A DNA stretch of 64,000 nt from Terriglobia bacterium (lineage in GTDB: Bacteria > Acidobacteriota > Terriglobia > Bryobacterales > Bryobacteraceae). Within the stretch, counting starts at the first letter, position 1; each line of letters begins with the position of its first letter. Location of the stretch: positions 35,753 through 99,752 of the forward strand of contig JANYDS010000012.1 of assembly GCA_025363475.1 (NCBI GenBank). Direction: 5' to 3'. The notes beneath the pieces are model-generated. The model searched no databases, was not told the origin of the DNA, and saw only the letters and a list, made by a program, of their open reading frames with translations. The position numbers were made by a program, and so were the translations under genes. Below are positions 33,301-42,509 of this stretch, one piece after another.

Positions 33301-35007
33301 CTATTTGTTCAGAGTGTAATTGCGGTCGAGCGTGTAGACTTTGCCGAGGCCATTGAGCGCCGTAACCTTCACATGCAGTGCGGCAGGATAGCGTGCCGCG
33401 ATATTGGCGGGAATTTGAAACGTACCATTGGCACCGGTGCCGATGACCCGGTAGCTGCGGTTATCCACGGTAACTTCGCCGGTCCATTCATACAGCATCT
33501 GCGACAGGGCTTTTGATTCGCGCTTCAGCTTGATGGCGAACCTGGCACCAGGGGAGAGCGAGAGGCTGTCTGCACCGGGTTCCACCATCTCGAACGGCAC
33601 TTTATCCGGATTGCCTTCAATTACCTGAGGCACTATTTCGCGGGATTCAAACTTATAGCTTTTCAGCATGGAGGCTTTGGTGCCGTCGCGCGCGATGCGC
33701 AGCACCCAGTCGTGTGAACGGTCCGGCGGTTCACCTTTAAAGACCGTACCTTTCACTTCCTTGATTTTTACGAACTGGCCGTTGACAGGGTTGAACCAAA
33801 CGCCATCATACCGGTGGTCTTCGAGGTTCACCGTGACAGGACCCGGCTTCTCTGCATAGATGATGTATTCGACGCCTTCGAGGGCAAGTCCGCGCAAGCC
33901 ATCTGCATCAAAAAACGGCTCCAGTTCCCAGTGCCGGCTGTCGGCCATGAACTCGTACCAGATCTTCATTTGCGCTGCCGCCTGTTCGTTGGGAATGGCC
34001 GCGTCCGGATACTGTCCGCTGACGGTGGACTGCCAGAGCTTGCGACGGAACTCATCCGTGTCTGAGACTCCTGCCGAAAAATTATTGACGGCCGGATACT
34101 GATAGACCTGTTGTTCGACTGCTCCAATGGCAGCATCGTCTGTCTGATACGAGCGGTAGCGCAGCCAGCCATCGTCCGCGAGCGGGCCGGTGGTGGAACT
34201 GGTGCGTGAAGACCGCGTGTGTTTATAGGGGTCAAGTTCCGTCAGGTACCCCGCGATTTCTTTCAACAATTCGCGGCCGTTGTCGTAGCTTTCCCACGCC
34301 TCCAGGCCCTGCCAGGTGACATCGAAAGCCGCGAGGCGGGAGAGTGCATATGTGAACCATTTTTGCCGCGCGTCATGCGAGGCCAGCAGGGTGTTCATCA
34401 GCCCGTCCGGCCCCATGAAGGCAAGGTCCACAATGATGCCGTGCTGGTTGGCGTAGAGGATTTTTTCTTCGGCGGCGTGAAAGAATTCGGGAGACTGGAA
34501 CGCTGTGGCGTCTCCGGCTGCGACCAGGGTCACACCCAGATGATTGAAATGCTGCCCGGCCCTGGTGTCGACAAGGGCTTTCCAGCGGGCCAAATCGAAG
34601 GATGAAAGATCGCCTGCAGTGGAACCCATCCACAAGTGCGGGGTGAGGGTGAGCCCTTCCACCGCGGCGAAATGATGGACGTTGGCCGCGCGAAGCCAGC
34701 CTGGCCTGCTGGCTTCGGTTGCTGTAAACTCACCGGTTTTGCCGTCACTCAGCCGGTAGGCATAAGTTCCGGCTTCGGCGGGGGTAAAACGGATGATTTT
34801 CCGGTTCACCCCATCATCGAAGGCTTTTACGAGGGCTGTTTCTTTTTTCGGCGAACGGAACTCGGCCTGCAATGCCGGGGGCGCGGTTCCATCAAATATC
34901 AGGTCGCATGGCGTATACCGGGGGGTGGGCGGACAAATGGTTTGCGCCAGAGTCATCGTCGGTGCGACCGCAGCTACAACGAGAAAAATCAAAGTCCGCA
35001 ACTTCAT
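33301..35007 (-). CDS. secreted DUF5060-type glycosidase-like protein
   Basis: The start was set at ATG 35007, because MKLRTLIFLVVAAVAPTMTLAQ is a clear signal peptide; the track's extra ten residues are not needed. The product is 568 residues. An N-terminal DUF5060 beta-sandwich (about 25-115, KIIRFTPAEAGTYAYRLSD) is followed by a TIM-barrel-like region (HFNHLGVTLVAAGDA, HGIIVDLAFMG, FDVTWQGLEAWESYDNG) as in DUF4038/GH140-like enzymes. A C-terminal beta domain follows. It probably acts on polysaccharide outside the cell. The substrate cannot be read. Confidence 0.7.
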   Translation of the reverse strand: MKLRTLIFLVVAAVAPTMTLAQTICPPTPRYTPCDLIFDGTAPPALQAEFRSPKKETALVKAFDDGVNRKIIRFTPAEAGTYAYRLSDGKTGEFTATEASRPGWLRAANVHHFAAVEGLTLTPHLWMGSTAGDLSSFDLARWKALVDTRAGQHFNHLGVTLVAAGDATAFQSPEFFHAAEEKILYANQHGIIVDLAFMGPDGLMNTLLASHDARQKWFTYALSRLAAFDVTWQGLEAWESYDNGRELLKEIAGYLTELDPYKHTRSSRTSSTTGPLADDGWLRYRSYQTDDAAIGAVEQQVYQYPAVNNFSAGVSDTDEFRRKLWQSTVSGQYPDAAIPNEQAAAQMKIWYEFMADSRHWELEPFFDADGLRGLALEGVEYIIYAEKPGPVTVNLEDHRYDGVWFNPVNGQFVKIKEVKGTVFKGEPPDRSHDWVLRIARDGTKASMLKSYKFESREIVPQVIEGNPDKVPFEMVEPGADSLSLSPGARFAIKLKRESKALSQMLYEWTGEVTVDNRSYRVIGTGANGTFQIPANIAARYPAALHVKVTALNGLGKVYTLDRNYTLNK

Positions 35008-35325
35008 GCCTTTCAGTTTATGGGGGCTTACCGGCACCAGATCAAATCTTCATCGGATTGATCCACCGAAGACCCTGAAACCGGGCAAAATCGCCATCGG
35101 ACTCGGCGAGTACTTCCCAAGTGTTATCCAGATTCGGCAAATTGCACTTTCCGAGCATGACGGGCTGGGTCCAAAAGGGTCGTTTCGGCGCAGTGGACCG
35201 GTCAGACCCGTCGATTCCGGGCCGCCGTCCATCGAGATTTAAGGTCGCCCCCATCCATGGCATCATAATTGGCGTGATGTCATGATGCGGCAAGCTTAGC
35301 CTGCCGCCCTGACTGCGGATAACTG
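35008..35325. pseudogene. intergenic stretch holding a VapC/PIN C-terminal remnant
   Basis: On the minus strand the last codons before 35042 read ESDGDFARFQGLRWINPMKI. The DxDFARFPGLRWxNP ending is diagnostic of VapC-type PIN toxins, so this is the tail of a lost toxin. The preceding residues of track ORF 35042-35293 do not resemble PIN, and no antitoxin is recognisable. Nothing else in this 318-bp interval is supported as a gene. The promoter of the DUF5060-tsaB operon must lie here. Confidence 0.45.
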
Positions 35326-35691
35326 CTACATCGCGTAGAAGAATTCTTCGCGCACGATTTTACCCTCTTTCACCACATAAACGGCCAGTTCATCCATTGT
35401 CATCCGGCGGCCGGATTCCTTATGGGTGATGTCATAAATGAAGCGCACGCAAAATCGCGAATCCGATACCAGAGGACCTTCGACCCTGGCGCTGTGAATT
35501 TCATGTGCACCCACCCACCATGCGCCTTTGCCATGGACCGCCGCAAGGCCCTTCACTTCACGGGTTCCGTCAGGGGACACCATCGACTCAACACTCACAA
35601 TATCCGGCGAGTACAATGTGTCGATAGCTTCTAACGCCTTGCCCTGGCTGCACAGTTCGATTAGTTTTTCAGCTACCTGTTGCGTTGTCAT
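35326..35691 (-). CDS. SnoaL-like (NTF2-fold) protein
   Basis: The start was set at ATG 35691, because GAGGGAGCAACTT lies just upstream. The 121-residue product MTTQQVAEKLIELCSQGKALEAIDTLYSPDIV is a typical SnoaL-like/NTF2 helix opening. Strands such as FCVRFIYDITHKESGRRMTMDELAVYVVKEGKIVREEFFY match the cone-shaped fold. These proteins are small-molecule-binding or isomerase-like; no specific function can be given. It is divergent from the cytochrome gene across 81 bp. Confidence 0.8.
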   Translation of the reverse strand: MTTQQVAEKLIELCSQGKALEAIDTLYSPDIVSVESMVSPDGTREVKGLAAVHGKGAWWVGAHEIHSARVEGPLVSDSRFCVRFIYDITHKESGRRMTMDELAVYVVKEGKIVREEFFYAM

Positions 35692-35772
35692 AAGTTGCTC
35701 CCTCATGAAGAGGTTAACAGGTCTGTGCAGCGCCAGGCATTGACACAGCCAGTCCGCTTCGATACGATTTTT

Positions 35773-36531
35773 ATGCAGACCAAACTCTTGTTTAACCTAT
35801 CCCAGTCCGCTCGCAAACCCCTGATTTTCGCTGGAAAATGCCTCCTGGTCGTGTTGGCGGGCAGTTTGGCCAGCTACGGTCATGATGCAATTACCACCAA
35901 GGTGACTTTTGATCGTGAAATCATTCGTCTCGTGGTCTCACACTGCGGGTCTTGTCACCAGCCGGGCGGGACATCGTTCTCGCTGATGACATACGACGAT
36001 GCGCGACCCTGGGCCAAGGCTATCGGCGAAGAAGTGCTGCAGCGCCGGATGCCCCCATGGGGCGCGGTGAAAGGCTTCGGCGATTTCCGCAACGACAGGG
36101 GCCTGACCGAAGAACAACTGGAGCTGATTGTCGACTGGGAAGAAGGCGGAGCGCCCGAAGGCGATCCGAAAGATCTGCCGGAAGCGATCAAGTTCCCCGA
36201 CGACGGCAAATTCACCCACGGGGCGAAGGAAGTAACAGTTTCAGGCGATACGAAATTGAAACAGTCCATCACTCTGGATGGGATCTGGCCTAAATCTGTG
36301 AGCGAAAATGCCAAATGGCAGGTCTACGCTGAACTTCCTGACACCACGATTGAACCGCTGATCTGGTTTCAGAATTACAAGAAAGACTACGATCATCCGT
36401 TCCTGCTGCGGCGTCCGGTCACACTCCCTGCGGGCACTGTGATTCGCGGTTTGCCCCCGACGGAGACTATCGCCCTGATGCCGGGTGCCACTAAACCTGT
36501 GGAAGCCGTTACGGGACAGTTGAAAAAGTAG
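35773..36531 (+). CDS. secreted c-type cytochrome-like protein
   Basis: The start was set at ATG 35773, giving 252 residues. A hydrophobic export segment at about 18-38 (FAGKCLLVVLAGSLASYG) precedes the haem-binding motif VVSHCGSCHQPGG (CxxCH). MPPWGAVKG follows, with a possible axial-ligand methionine, and then LTEEQLELIVDWEEGGAPEGD, the end of a cytochrome c domain at about residue 125. The C-terminal half is strand-rich and unrecognised. This is a common Acidobacteria/Planctomycetes arrangement. It is probably a periplasmic electron carrier. Confidence 0.8.
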   Translation: MQTKLLFNLSQSARKPLIFAGKCLLVVLAGSLASYGHDAITTKVTFDREIIRLVVSHCGSCHQPGGTSFSLMTYDDARPWAKAIGEEVLQRRMPPWGAVKGFGDFRNDRGLTEEQLELIVDWEEGGAPEGDPKDLPEAIKFPDDGKFTHGAKEVTVSGDTKLKQSITLDGIWPKSVSENAKWQVYAELPDTTIEPLIWFQNYKKDYDHPFLLRRPVTLPAGTVIRGLPPTETIALMPGATKPVEAVTGQLKK

Positions 36532-36541
36532 CCGTTAGCTT

Positions 36542-38251
36542 TTAGTAACGCCAGCTGACCAGGTCCGCTCCGACGGGGGCGGTTTTCTGAATCCGGTCCA
36601 TAATCTGCGGCAGATACATCTGGTTGTAATGGAGCCGCGAATACCAGTTGGGCTGATTCGGATCACCATTCCAGCAGTGCTCCGCACGCGGACCATAATT
36701 CACTTCGCCGGCGTAAGAAACACCATGTCCGGGCGTGCCGGTCAGCTTCAGAAAATCTTCCATCAGATAGACCGCGTTGTTGAGAAAATAAGTATCTTCT
36801 GAACCCACATAGAGGTGCAGCTTGCCCTGTAGTTTGGGTCCGAGCGCAGCCCAGTCCCGCTGCAAAATGGCATTCAGGTCGTAGTGCTCCCGCCAGTATT
36901 CGGCAGTTGAATGGTCAATCGCGCCGGTCCGTTTGTCGAAGATCGGTTGGGGGTAACCGTCGTTCCCCATCGGCGAATAGACTGCCTGCCAGATGTCGAA
37001 CTGTTCGCCGGACCGGCCATGGTCACCCAGCGCGGCTTCATAGGCGATGTTGTCGCGCATGGACATAAGCGTGTGGCCAAGGTAATTGCGCATCGAAGGC
37101 TGTTCTATTTTCTTGTTGGCGCCGGGCAGCCAGAACATGTTGTCCTGCTTGTAAAGATCGACCGTCATGAAGGCGTGAAAATCCACCGGATCAGGACAGG
37201 CTGCATACGCGCCGTTATAGTGGTCCGGATAAAACATCTGCACCGCCAGCGATTCCCACCCGCCCGTTGACCCGCCATACATAAACCGCGCCCAACCCTG
37301 CGCCAGGCCGCGAAACTGCTTCTCAATGGCGGGCACCAGTTCGTTCTCAATCGCGTCGCCATAAGGCCCCAGGTTCGCCGAATTCACCGCATATGAATCG
37401 TCGTAAAACGGATTGGCATGCTGCAACTTTACGATGAGCATCCGCGGCGTACCGGGAGCAATCCACTGCTGGTAATTCTTGTACGCTTCCTGCTGCTGAA
37501 TGCGGTTGTAGCCCGCGAGATGGAAGCGTTCTGAATAGTCAGGCTTGAGATTGTCATCAGGCGGGGTCTCGCGAAAATCATTGAGTGAGGAAACGAAATG
37601 ATCGTGAGCAATCACCAGCGGATAATGCGCGCTGGGGTGAGTATCAAAGCCCTCAGGCACCATCACAATGGCCGAAAGCTCCACCGGACGTCCCCAGAAT
37701 TTCGTCAGCAGCTCCGACTGGATTTTGATATGCCGAAGGTACTTCGTATCGGGTACGGCTTTGATTTGCGGAATCACTTCATCGAGCGAAATTGCCACCG
37801 CAGGCGCGGATGGACCCACATGAATCCGCCGGGGTTTCGACATCAAATTACCGGGCGCAAGATTCCAGTGCTGACCTTCGCCCCGATCAGGTGCAAGCTT
37901 AACGGTCTTGCCATCAGAACGGTGAAACGTTTCGTAAATATTGAGTACCGCTTGAACGGTGTAGTCTCCGGCCGGCACATCTTTCAAGCTGGCGCGTGGA
38001 TAGCCTGCAGCGGTGCTGCCGATTGAGAGAAAAGAACCGGGTTTCCAGGCATCAACGGTGATGCCGAAGACCATCTGGGATTTCGGCGTATCGTCGATCT
38101 GATTGCGCGGTTCGTCACCAGGGTCGTTCGAAAGCAGAAGCAGCAGGCGTCCGTCCACCGGTTTTGCGGAGCGTGACGCAGGGAACTGAACGGTGAAAAT
38201 CTGGCAGGAAGCAACGGTCGCCAGACCCAGCAAACAAATGAGCGTGCGCAT
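36542..38251 (-). CDS. exported esterase-family alpha/beta hydrolase
   Basis: The product is 569 residues with a signal peptide (TLICLLGLATVASCQ). The C-terminal two thirds are an alpha/beta hydrolase of the putative-esterase (Esterase D-like) type. The nucleophile elbow is MYGGSTGGWESLAVQ with Ser in G-x-S-x-G-like context, and PLVIAHDHFVSSLND marks the oxyanion side. GHGVSYAGEVNYGPRAEHCWNG contains the likely catalytic His region. The N-terminal domain (about 20-140) is strand-rich. It probably hydrolyses esters of plant or microbial polymers. Transcription is convergent with the cytochrome gene. Confidence 0.8.
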   Translation of the reverse strand: MRTLICLLGLATVASCQIFTVQFPASRSAKPVDGRLLLLLSNDPGDEPRNQIDDTPKSQMVFGITVDAWKPGSFLSIGSTAAGYPRASLKDVPAGDYTVQAVLNIYETFHRSDGKTVKLAPDRGEGQHWNLAPGNLMSKPRRIHVGPSAPAVAISLDEVIPQIKAVPDTKYLRHIKIQSELLTKFWGRPVELSAIVMVPEGFDTHPSAHYPLVIAHDHFVSSLNDFRETPPDDNLKPDYSERFHLAGYNRIQQQEAYKNYQQWIAPGTPRMLIVKLQHANPFYDDSYAVNSANLGPYGDAIENELVPAIEKQFRGLAQGWARFMYGGSTGGWESLAVQMFYPDHYNGAYAACPDPVDFHAFMTVDLYKQDNMFWLPGANKKIEQPSMRNYLGHTLMSMRDNIAYEAALGDHGRSGEQFDIWQAVYSPMGNDGYPQPIFDKRTGAIDHSTAEYWREHYDLNAILQRDWAALGPKLQGKLHLYVGSEDTYFLNNAVYLMEDFLKLTGTPGHGVSYAGEVNYGPRAEHCWNGDPNQPNWYSRLHYNQMYLPQIMDRIQKTAPVGADLVSWRY

Positions 38252-38269
38252 ACCGCGCTACTTTAGCGC

Positions 38270-39169
38270 CTACTTCAGTTCGATCACGGGGATATCGAAG
38301 TAAGCCGTATTCACGACGCCCTTTTTCTGAAACTGGAACCAGACGCGGTACACATGCTCACGAGCGAAAAAGACGTTGAATTGCAGTTCCGGCCCACCAT
38401 CCGCCACAAACGGATGGGAGTGGATCAGATCGATTAAATCATCACTCGCCGCGAGCATGTGTGCCCAGGCTCCCAGGTAAAGCTCCATCCCTTCCGATTC
38501 TTCGAGGTGAAGGAAAATACGTGTCTCTATACCGGCGATCGGTTCGGTGGGGTAGGTAGTGATGTTGACCTTCATATTCGTCATCTGCTTCGGCGAATAG
38601 TCTTTTTTGAGTTTCGGTACAGACATCGGGGTGCCTGGTACGATTACGCTTTTAGCGTTGAGCTGCGGCGTGGCGCCTTCCGGATAGAAATCGCCGAGAA
38701 TGCGGTAGAGGCCGGGACGCGGGAAAACCGTTTCGTAGCGGAATTTGTGATCGTCACCGTATTGCGGATGCACGTGCAGAAAGAAATCAAGATCCGCGCT
38801 GACCGCGAACATGTGGAAGAGTTTTTCGTGAACAATCTGGTAATGCTCTACCTGTTTGTCGTTCTCCGGGTCGTGGACAGTGAAGGTGAGGGTTTGCTTC
38901 TGGCCCACTTTCACGGGCTTGGGCGTCACTTCCAGATCCATCGGGAATTCGACAGGCTGAGGGATTCCGGCTACAAGTGTCATGCCGCACCTCGGACATT
39001 TTCCCGCTACATTAGAACGCACGTCGCGATCCATCGGACACTGATACACCAGTTCCTGTGCCCGGAGAGCGCTTCCAATTCCCGGCAGGCCGATCCGGCC
39101 AGAAACTGTCAGCGCTGCTGCCGCGAGTAAGAGTTGCCGTCTGGAAGTCCGTAAGTTATCCGTAAGCAT
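38270..39169 (-). CDS. Tat-exported heavy-metal-binding-domain protein
   Basis: The start was set at ATG 39169; MLTDNLRTSRRQLLLAAAAL is a twin-arginine signal (S-R-R-Q-L-L). The 299-residue product then has a short zinc or heavy-metal-binding module, YQCPMDRDVRSNVAGKCPRCGMTL (two CxxC/CP pairs). A region rich in HFxxH patterns follows (FFLHVHPQYG, WAHMLAASDDLIDLIHSHPF), matching periplasmic copper or metal-handling beta-domains seen beside CusB-like proteins. It probably binds a soft metal in the periplasm. Confidence 0.75.
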   Translation of the reverse strand: MLTDNLRTSRRQLLLAAAALTVSGRIGLPGIGSALRAQELVYQCPMDRDVRSNVAGKCPRCGMTLVAGIPQPVEFPMDLEVTPKPVKVGQKQTLTFTVHDPENDKQVEHYQIVHEKLFHMFAVSADLDFFLHVHPQYGDDHKFRYETVFPRPGLYRILGDFYPEGATPQLNAKSVIVPGTPMSVPKLKKDYSPKQMTNMKVNITTYPTEPIAGIETRIFLHLEESEGMELYLGAWAHMLAASDDLIDLIHSHPFVADGGPELQFNVFFAREHVYRVWFQFQKKGVVNTAYFDIPVIELK

Positions 39170-39355
39170 GATGGGAAAGTTCCTGCTTATATTATGCGCT
39201 GTCCTGCGCTTCAAAGATGCGACATGAATTTAATGATTGACAAAGCGTTACAAGTTATCGAAAGTCAACTAATACTCTCGCTACTTTGTTGTCTACCGGC
39301 GACCCTGTAGTCTCCGGACGAACGTAAAGAATCCTAATTCCAAATAGGAGGGGCC

Positions 39356-41104
39356 ATGCGCACACTCTCGCGCCTGCTCGTTGTTCTATCGGTCGTAACC
39401 GGAAGTCTCTTTGCTCAGAACATGACCAGCCTCAGCGGTATTGGGCGGACCCGTCAAGAAAGACAAGTTGTTTATTTTCGGCAGCTATGAAGGCAGACGT
39501 GATGCTTCGCAGGCAGGCGCGGTTCGCATCGTTCCCAATGCCAGTTTCCGAACCGGCAACTTTACTTATGTACGCAAAGACAATACGATCGGTATCCTGA
39601 ACCCTGTGCAGATCGCGGCTGTCGACCCGCTGCATATTGGCCCGAATGCGGCGATTCTGAAGTACCTGCAGCAGTTTCCCCAGTCGAACGACACTTCCGT
39701 CGGCGACGGTTTGAATACGGCCGGATACCGCTTCAACAGCGGCTCTCCACTCAGGTACACCACGTACATCACGAGGATCGGTTACAACCTCAGCCGGAAC
39801 CACCAGATGAGCCGCGCGCTCCCAAGGGCGGATTCCCGCAGACCGCCCCCGAAATCTGGGCTATCGCGAGGAGTTTGGATGGCAAAATCAAAGCGCCTTA
39901 TACGATCAACCTGAACTTCTCCGTGGAACGGGAATTGAAGGGCGGACTGAAGGCGCAGGCAGCCTACGCAGGACGGCTTTCGCGACATTCAATTGTCGGG
40001 GATGACGTTGCTATTCCAACCAGCCTGAAAGACCCGGTCTCAGGCCAGACTTACTTCCAGGCTGCCACATTGATGATGCAGCAGGCGAATGCAGGGGTGG
40101 CCACTTCCAAGATCGCGAAACAGCCCTTCTTCGAAACTTTCTATCCTGGCTATGCAGGCGGCGGTCTCAACGCCACGCAATCGATCTATGACCAGTTCTA
40201 TACGTCGGAACCGGATGCGACTTCGGTGTTGCTCGATATCGACGGGCCGGGTTGCAGCCCCTGCGGGAAGTACGGCGCCTATCAGCAGTGGAACTCGCAG
40301 TATTCTTCGCTGGGCGTTTATCGTTCGCGCGGTTCGGGTTCCTACCACTCGCTGCAATTGAGCGCTCGGAAGCGTTTCGCGCAGGGTCTGCAATTCGATT
40401 TCAATTACACGTACTCAAAATCGATCGATCTTGCTTCCAGCCGCGAGAGTGATGGCGTAACGTTCAGCCAGATCATCAACCCATGTAACACCAGCCAGAT
40501 GCGCGCGGTTTCTGACTATGACCTGCGGCACAATATCACGGCATTTGCCATCTGGGAACGGCCGGCCGGCAAGGGTAAACCGCTCCTCGGTGGTTCCAAC
40601 CGCCTGGTTGATACCTTGATTGGCGGATGGCAGCTGAATGCCATTTACCGTCAGAGTTCAGGCTTCCCGATTGGCGTGGGGAATGGTGGTTTCTGGCCCA
40701 CGAACTGGAACATCTCAGGCTATGCGACCCAACTGGTTCCGCTTACGGCGGGTACGGTCGAGAATGCTGCGGTCAAGGGTGGCGGAGCGTACATGTTCGC
40801 CAACCCCGCGACGGCGCTGGCCGCATTCGGGCTGACTCTGCCCGGACAGAGTGGTTCGCGGAATACACTACGTGGCGACGGTATCTTCAACATTGATTCC
40901 AGCGTCAGCAAATGGTTCGTGATGCCGTGGAAAGAAAGTCAGCGGTTGCAGATCCGGGTGGAATCGTTCAACCTGACCAATTCGGTAAGGTTTGACGTCA
41001 ACACCGCCAGTCTGAACCTCGGTAACCCCAGCACTTTCGGCAAGTACAACAGCACACTGGGCAGCCCGCGCGTCATGCAGTTCGGCGCGAAGTATGTCTT
41101 CTAA
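39356..41104 (+). pseudogene. Oar-like TonB-dependent receptor with two large internal deletions
   Basis: A ribosome site (AGGAGGGG) and the signal peptide MRTLSRLLVVLSVVTGSLFAQ start at 39356. After MTSLSG the sequence jumps to GGPVKKDKLFIFGSYEG, the post-plug barrel motif of Oar-type receptors, in another frame. Near 39808 it jumps again to EPRAPKGGFPQTAPEIWAIA and the distal barrel, ending FGAKYVF at 41104. The carboxypeptidase-like domain, plug and central barrel are missing. Family members have about 1000-1200 residues; this locus codes for under 600. The signal-peptide and distal-barrel frames are the same and the middle is shifted. No functional receptor can be made. Confidence 0.8.
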
Positions 41105-41126
41105 CGAACTCCGATTCGGGGTTTGG

Positions 41127-42227
41127 TCAAACCGTGAAAAACGCCCGCTGGATAAACCAGTAAACCGCGAGACATCCAATCCCGGTTGAAACTGCGGGCT
41201 GGAGGCGGCTCCAGCCCGATTTCACCAGATCCTGGACCAGAGGAAAGAGCAGCAGCACAAAAGTAATCTGCCCGATCTCAACGCCCAGATTGAACGAGAA
41301 TAAAGATAGTGCCAGACTGGCCCGCGGCAGTTCCATATCGCGCAGCACGTTTGAAAATCCAAAACCGTGGACCAGACCGAAAAAGAACGTAACGTAGTAG
41401 CGCTTCATCAGGCGGAAGTCCAGTAAGTTTTCCGCCGCGATGTAAAGGATGCTGAGGGCGATCAGCGATTCGGTCAGCCTGGTGGGCAGCACGATTACAT
41501 TGAACGTTGCCAGAGCCAGAGTAATGCTGTGAGCCAGGGTAAACGAGGTTACGATTTTCACCAGTGAACCGGCGGTCGCCGTTACCACCAGCAAGCCCAG
41601 CAGAAAGGCCAGGTGATCGTACCCGGTAAAAATATGCTCCACACCCAGCAGCGTGAACTTCCACAGCGTTTGTAGTTTGGTGGCATTCACGCCCGTAAAT
41701 GTCGCACGGGGCGACCGTGCATCCAGAATTCCTTCATGCAGCGTGCCGTTCAGCATTACGCTCATCAGGTGCTGATGACCCGGCGGCATCACTTCATGAA
41801 GCGTCGATTCCACTTCGAGTGTTGTAACGTCCGAGGGAAAAAGATAGAGGATTTCAAGCCGCACCACGTGCCCGTCAATCAGAACATATTTGCCTCGCGC
41901 TACCGTAACGGGCTGGTCCGGACCAAGAACTTTGTAGTGCCGCCGGGCCGAATCGAAAATATTGCCGATGACCGCGTCCAGCTCGGGGATGGTGATGCGC
42001 CCGCCGTCGTGCAAGCCGATTGCAGGGTCCTTCAAATCTCTTAAATTCAGCACCAGCGCGACCTTCACTTCGCGGTCGTGTACCTCTACCCGCGATTCCG
42101 TCCGCGCCATATCGTGCGCCTGCACAACATGAGTTCCGGCGGCTGCCAGAAGCAGCACGACAAAGCAAAAACGGATGATGGTACCTGTCAGGGAATCTGT
42201 TCCACTTTCACGGCCGTGCCGTAACAA
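41127..42227 (-). CDS. HupE/UreJ-family membrane protein (long form)
   Basis: The product is 366 residues. It has an export segment (IIRFCFVVLLLAAAGTHVVQAHD), an extracytoplasmic beta domain to about residue 180, and six to seven helices carrying HIFTGYDHLAFLLGLLVV and FFGLVHGFGFSNVL, the HupE/UreJ histidine-rich motifs that suggest Ni or Co handling. The start is uncertain. TTG 42227 overlaps ybjQ by 40 nt, and no ATG exists between there and the signal segment (ACCATCATCCG is at the natural start point). It is last in the glcE-glcF-ybjQ-hupE run. Confidence 0.8.
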   Translation of the reverse strand: MLRHGRESGTDSLTGTIIRFCFVVLLLAAAGTHVVQAHDMARTESRVEVHDREVKVALVLNLRDLKDPAIGLHDGGRITIPELDAVIGNIFDSARRHYKVLGPDQPVTVARGKYVLIDGHVVRLEILYLFPSDVTTLEVESTLHEVMPPGHQHLMSVMLNGTLHEGILDARSPRATFTGVNATKLQTLWKFTLLGVEHIFTGYDHLAFLLGLLVVTATAGSLVKIVTSFTLAHSITLALATFNVIVLPTRLTESLIALSILYIAAENLLDFRLMKRYYVTFFFGLVHGFGFSNVLRDMELPRASLALSLFSFNLGVEIGQITFVLLLFPLVQDLVKSGWSRLQPAVSTGIGCLAVYWFIQRAFFTV

Positions 42228-42508
42228 AGCACTTCGGTAACGCCCTGCATCAATTCCGTGGCATCGTAACGAACGCCAATAATGGCGTCTGCCCCCACAT
42301 CATTTGCGTGCGCCATGAGCCGTGCAAAAGCATCTCCACGGGTGCGTTCGCACAGGCTGGAAAACAGCGTGATGTCTCCACCAACAAGGGTCTGAAGACT
42401 TGCGCCGATGCTGCCCAGCACGGAGCGTGAACGCACGACAATTCCGCGCACAATGCCAAGGTTCCTTGTAATTCGGTAGCCGGCGATTTCAAAAGCGCTT
42501 GTCGTCAT
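42188..42508 (-). CDS. YbjQ/UPF0145-family protein
   Basis: The product is 106 residues from ATG 42508 (MTTSAFEIAGYRITRNLG). The track's 42523 start would overlap glcF by 14 nt. Family blocks are GIVRGIVVRSRSVLGSIGASL, CERTRGDAFARLMAHANDVGADAIIGVRYD and VLCYGTAVKVE. UPF0145 proteins form homopentameric rings of unknown function. It starts at the second base after the glcF stop and overlaps the HupE-like gene, so all are in one transcript. Confidence 0.88.
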   Translation of the reverse strand: MTTSAFEIAGYRITRNLGIVRGIVVRSRSVLGSIGASLQTLVGGDITLFSSLCERTRGDAFARLMAHANDVGADAIIGVRYDATELMQGVTEVLCYGTAVKVEQIP

Positions 42509-42509
42509 T

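Noticed and set aside
39237-39276. TTGACA followed by AATACT as a promoter for the TonB receptor gene
   Set aside because: The spacing is about 28 bp, too long for a normal -35/-10 pair.
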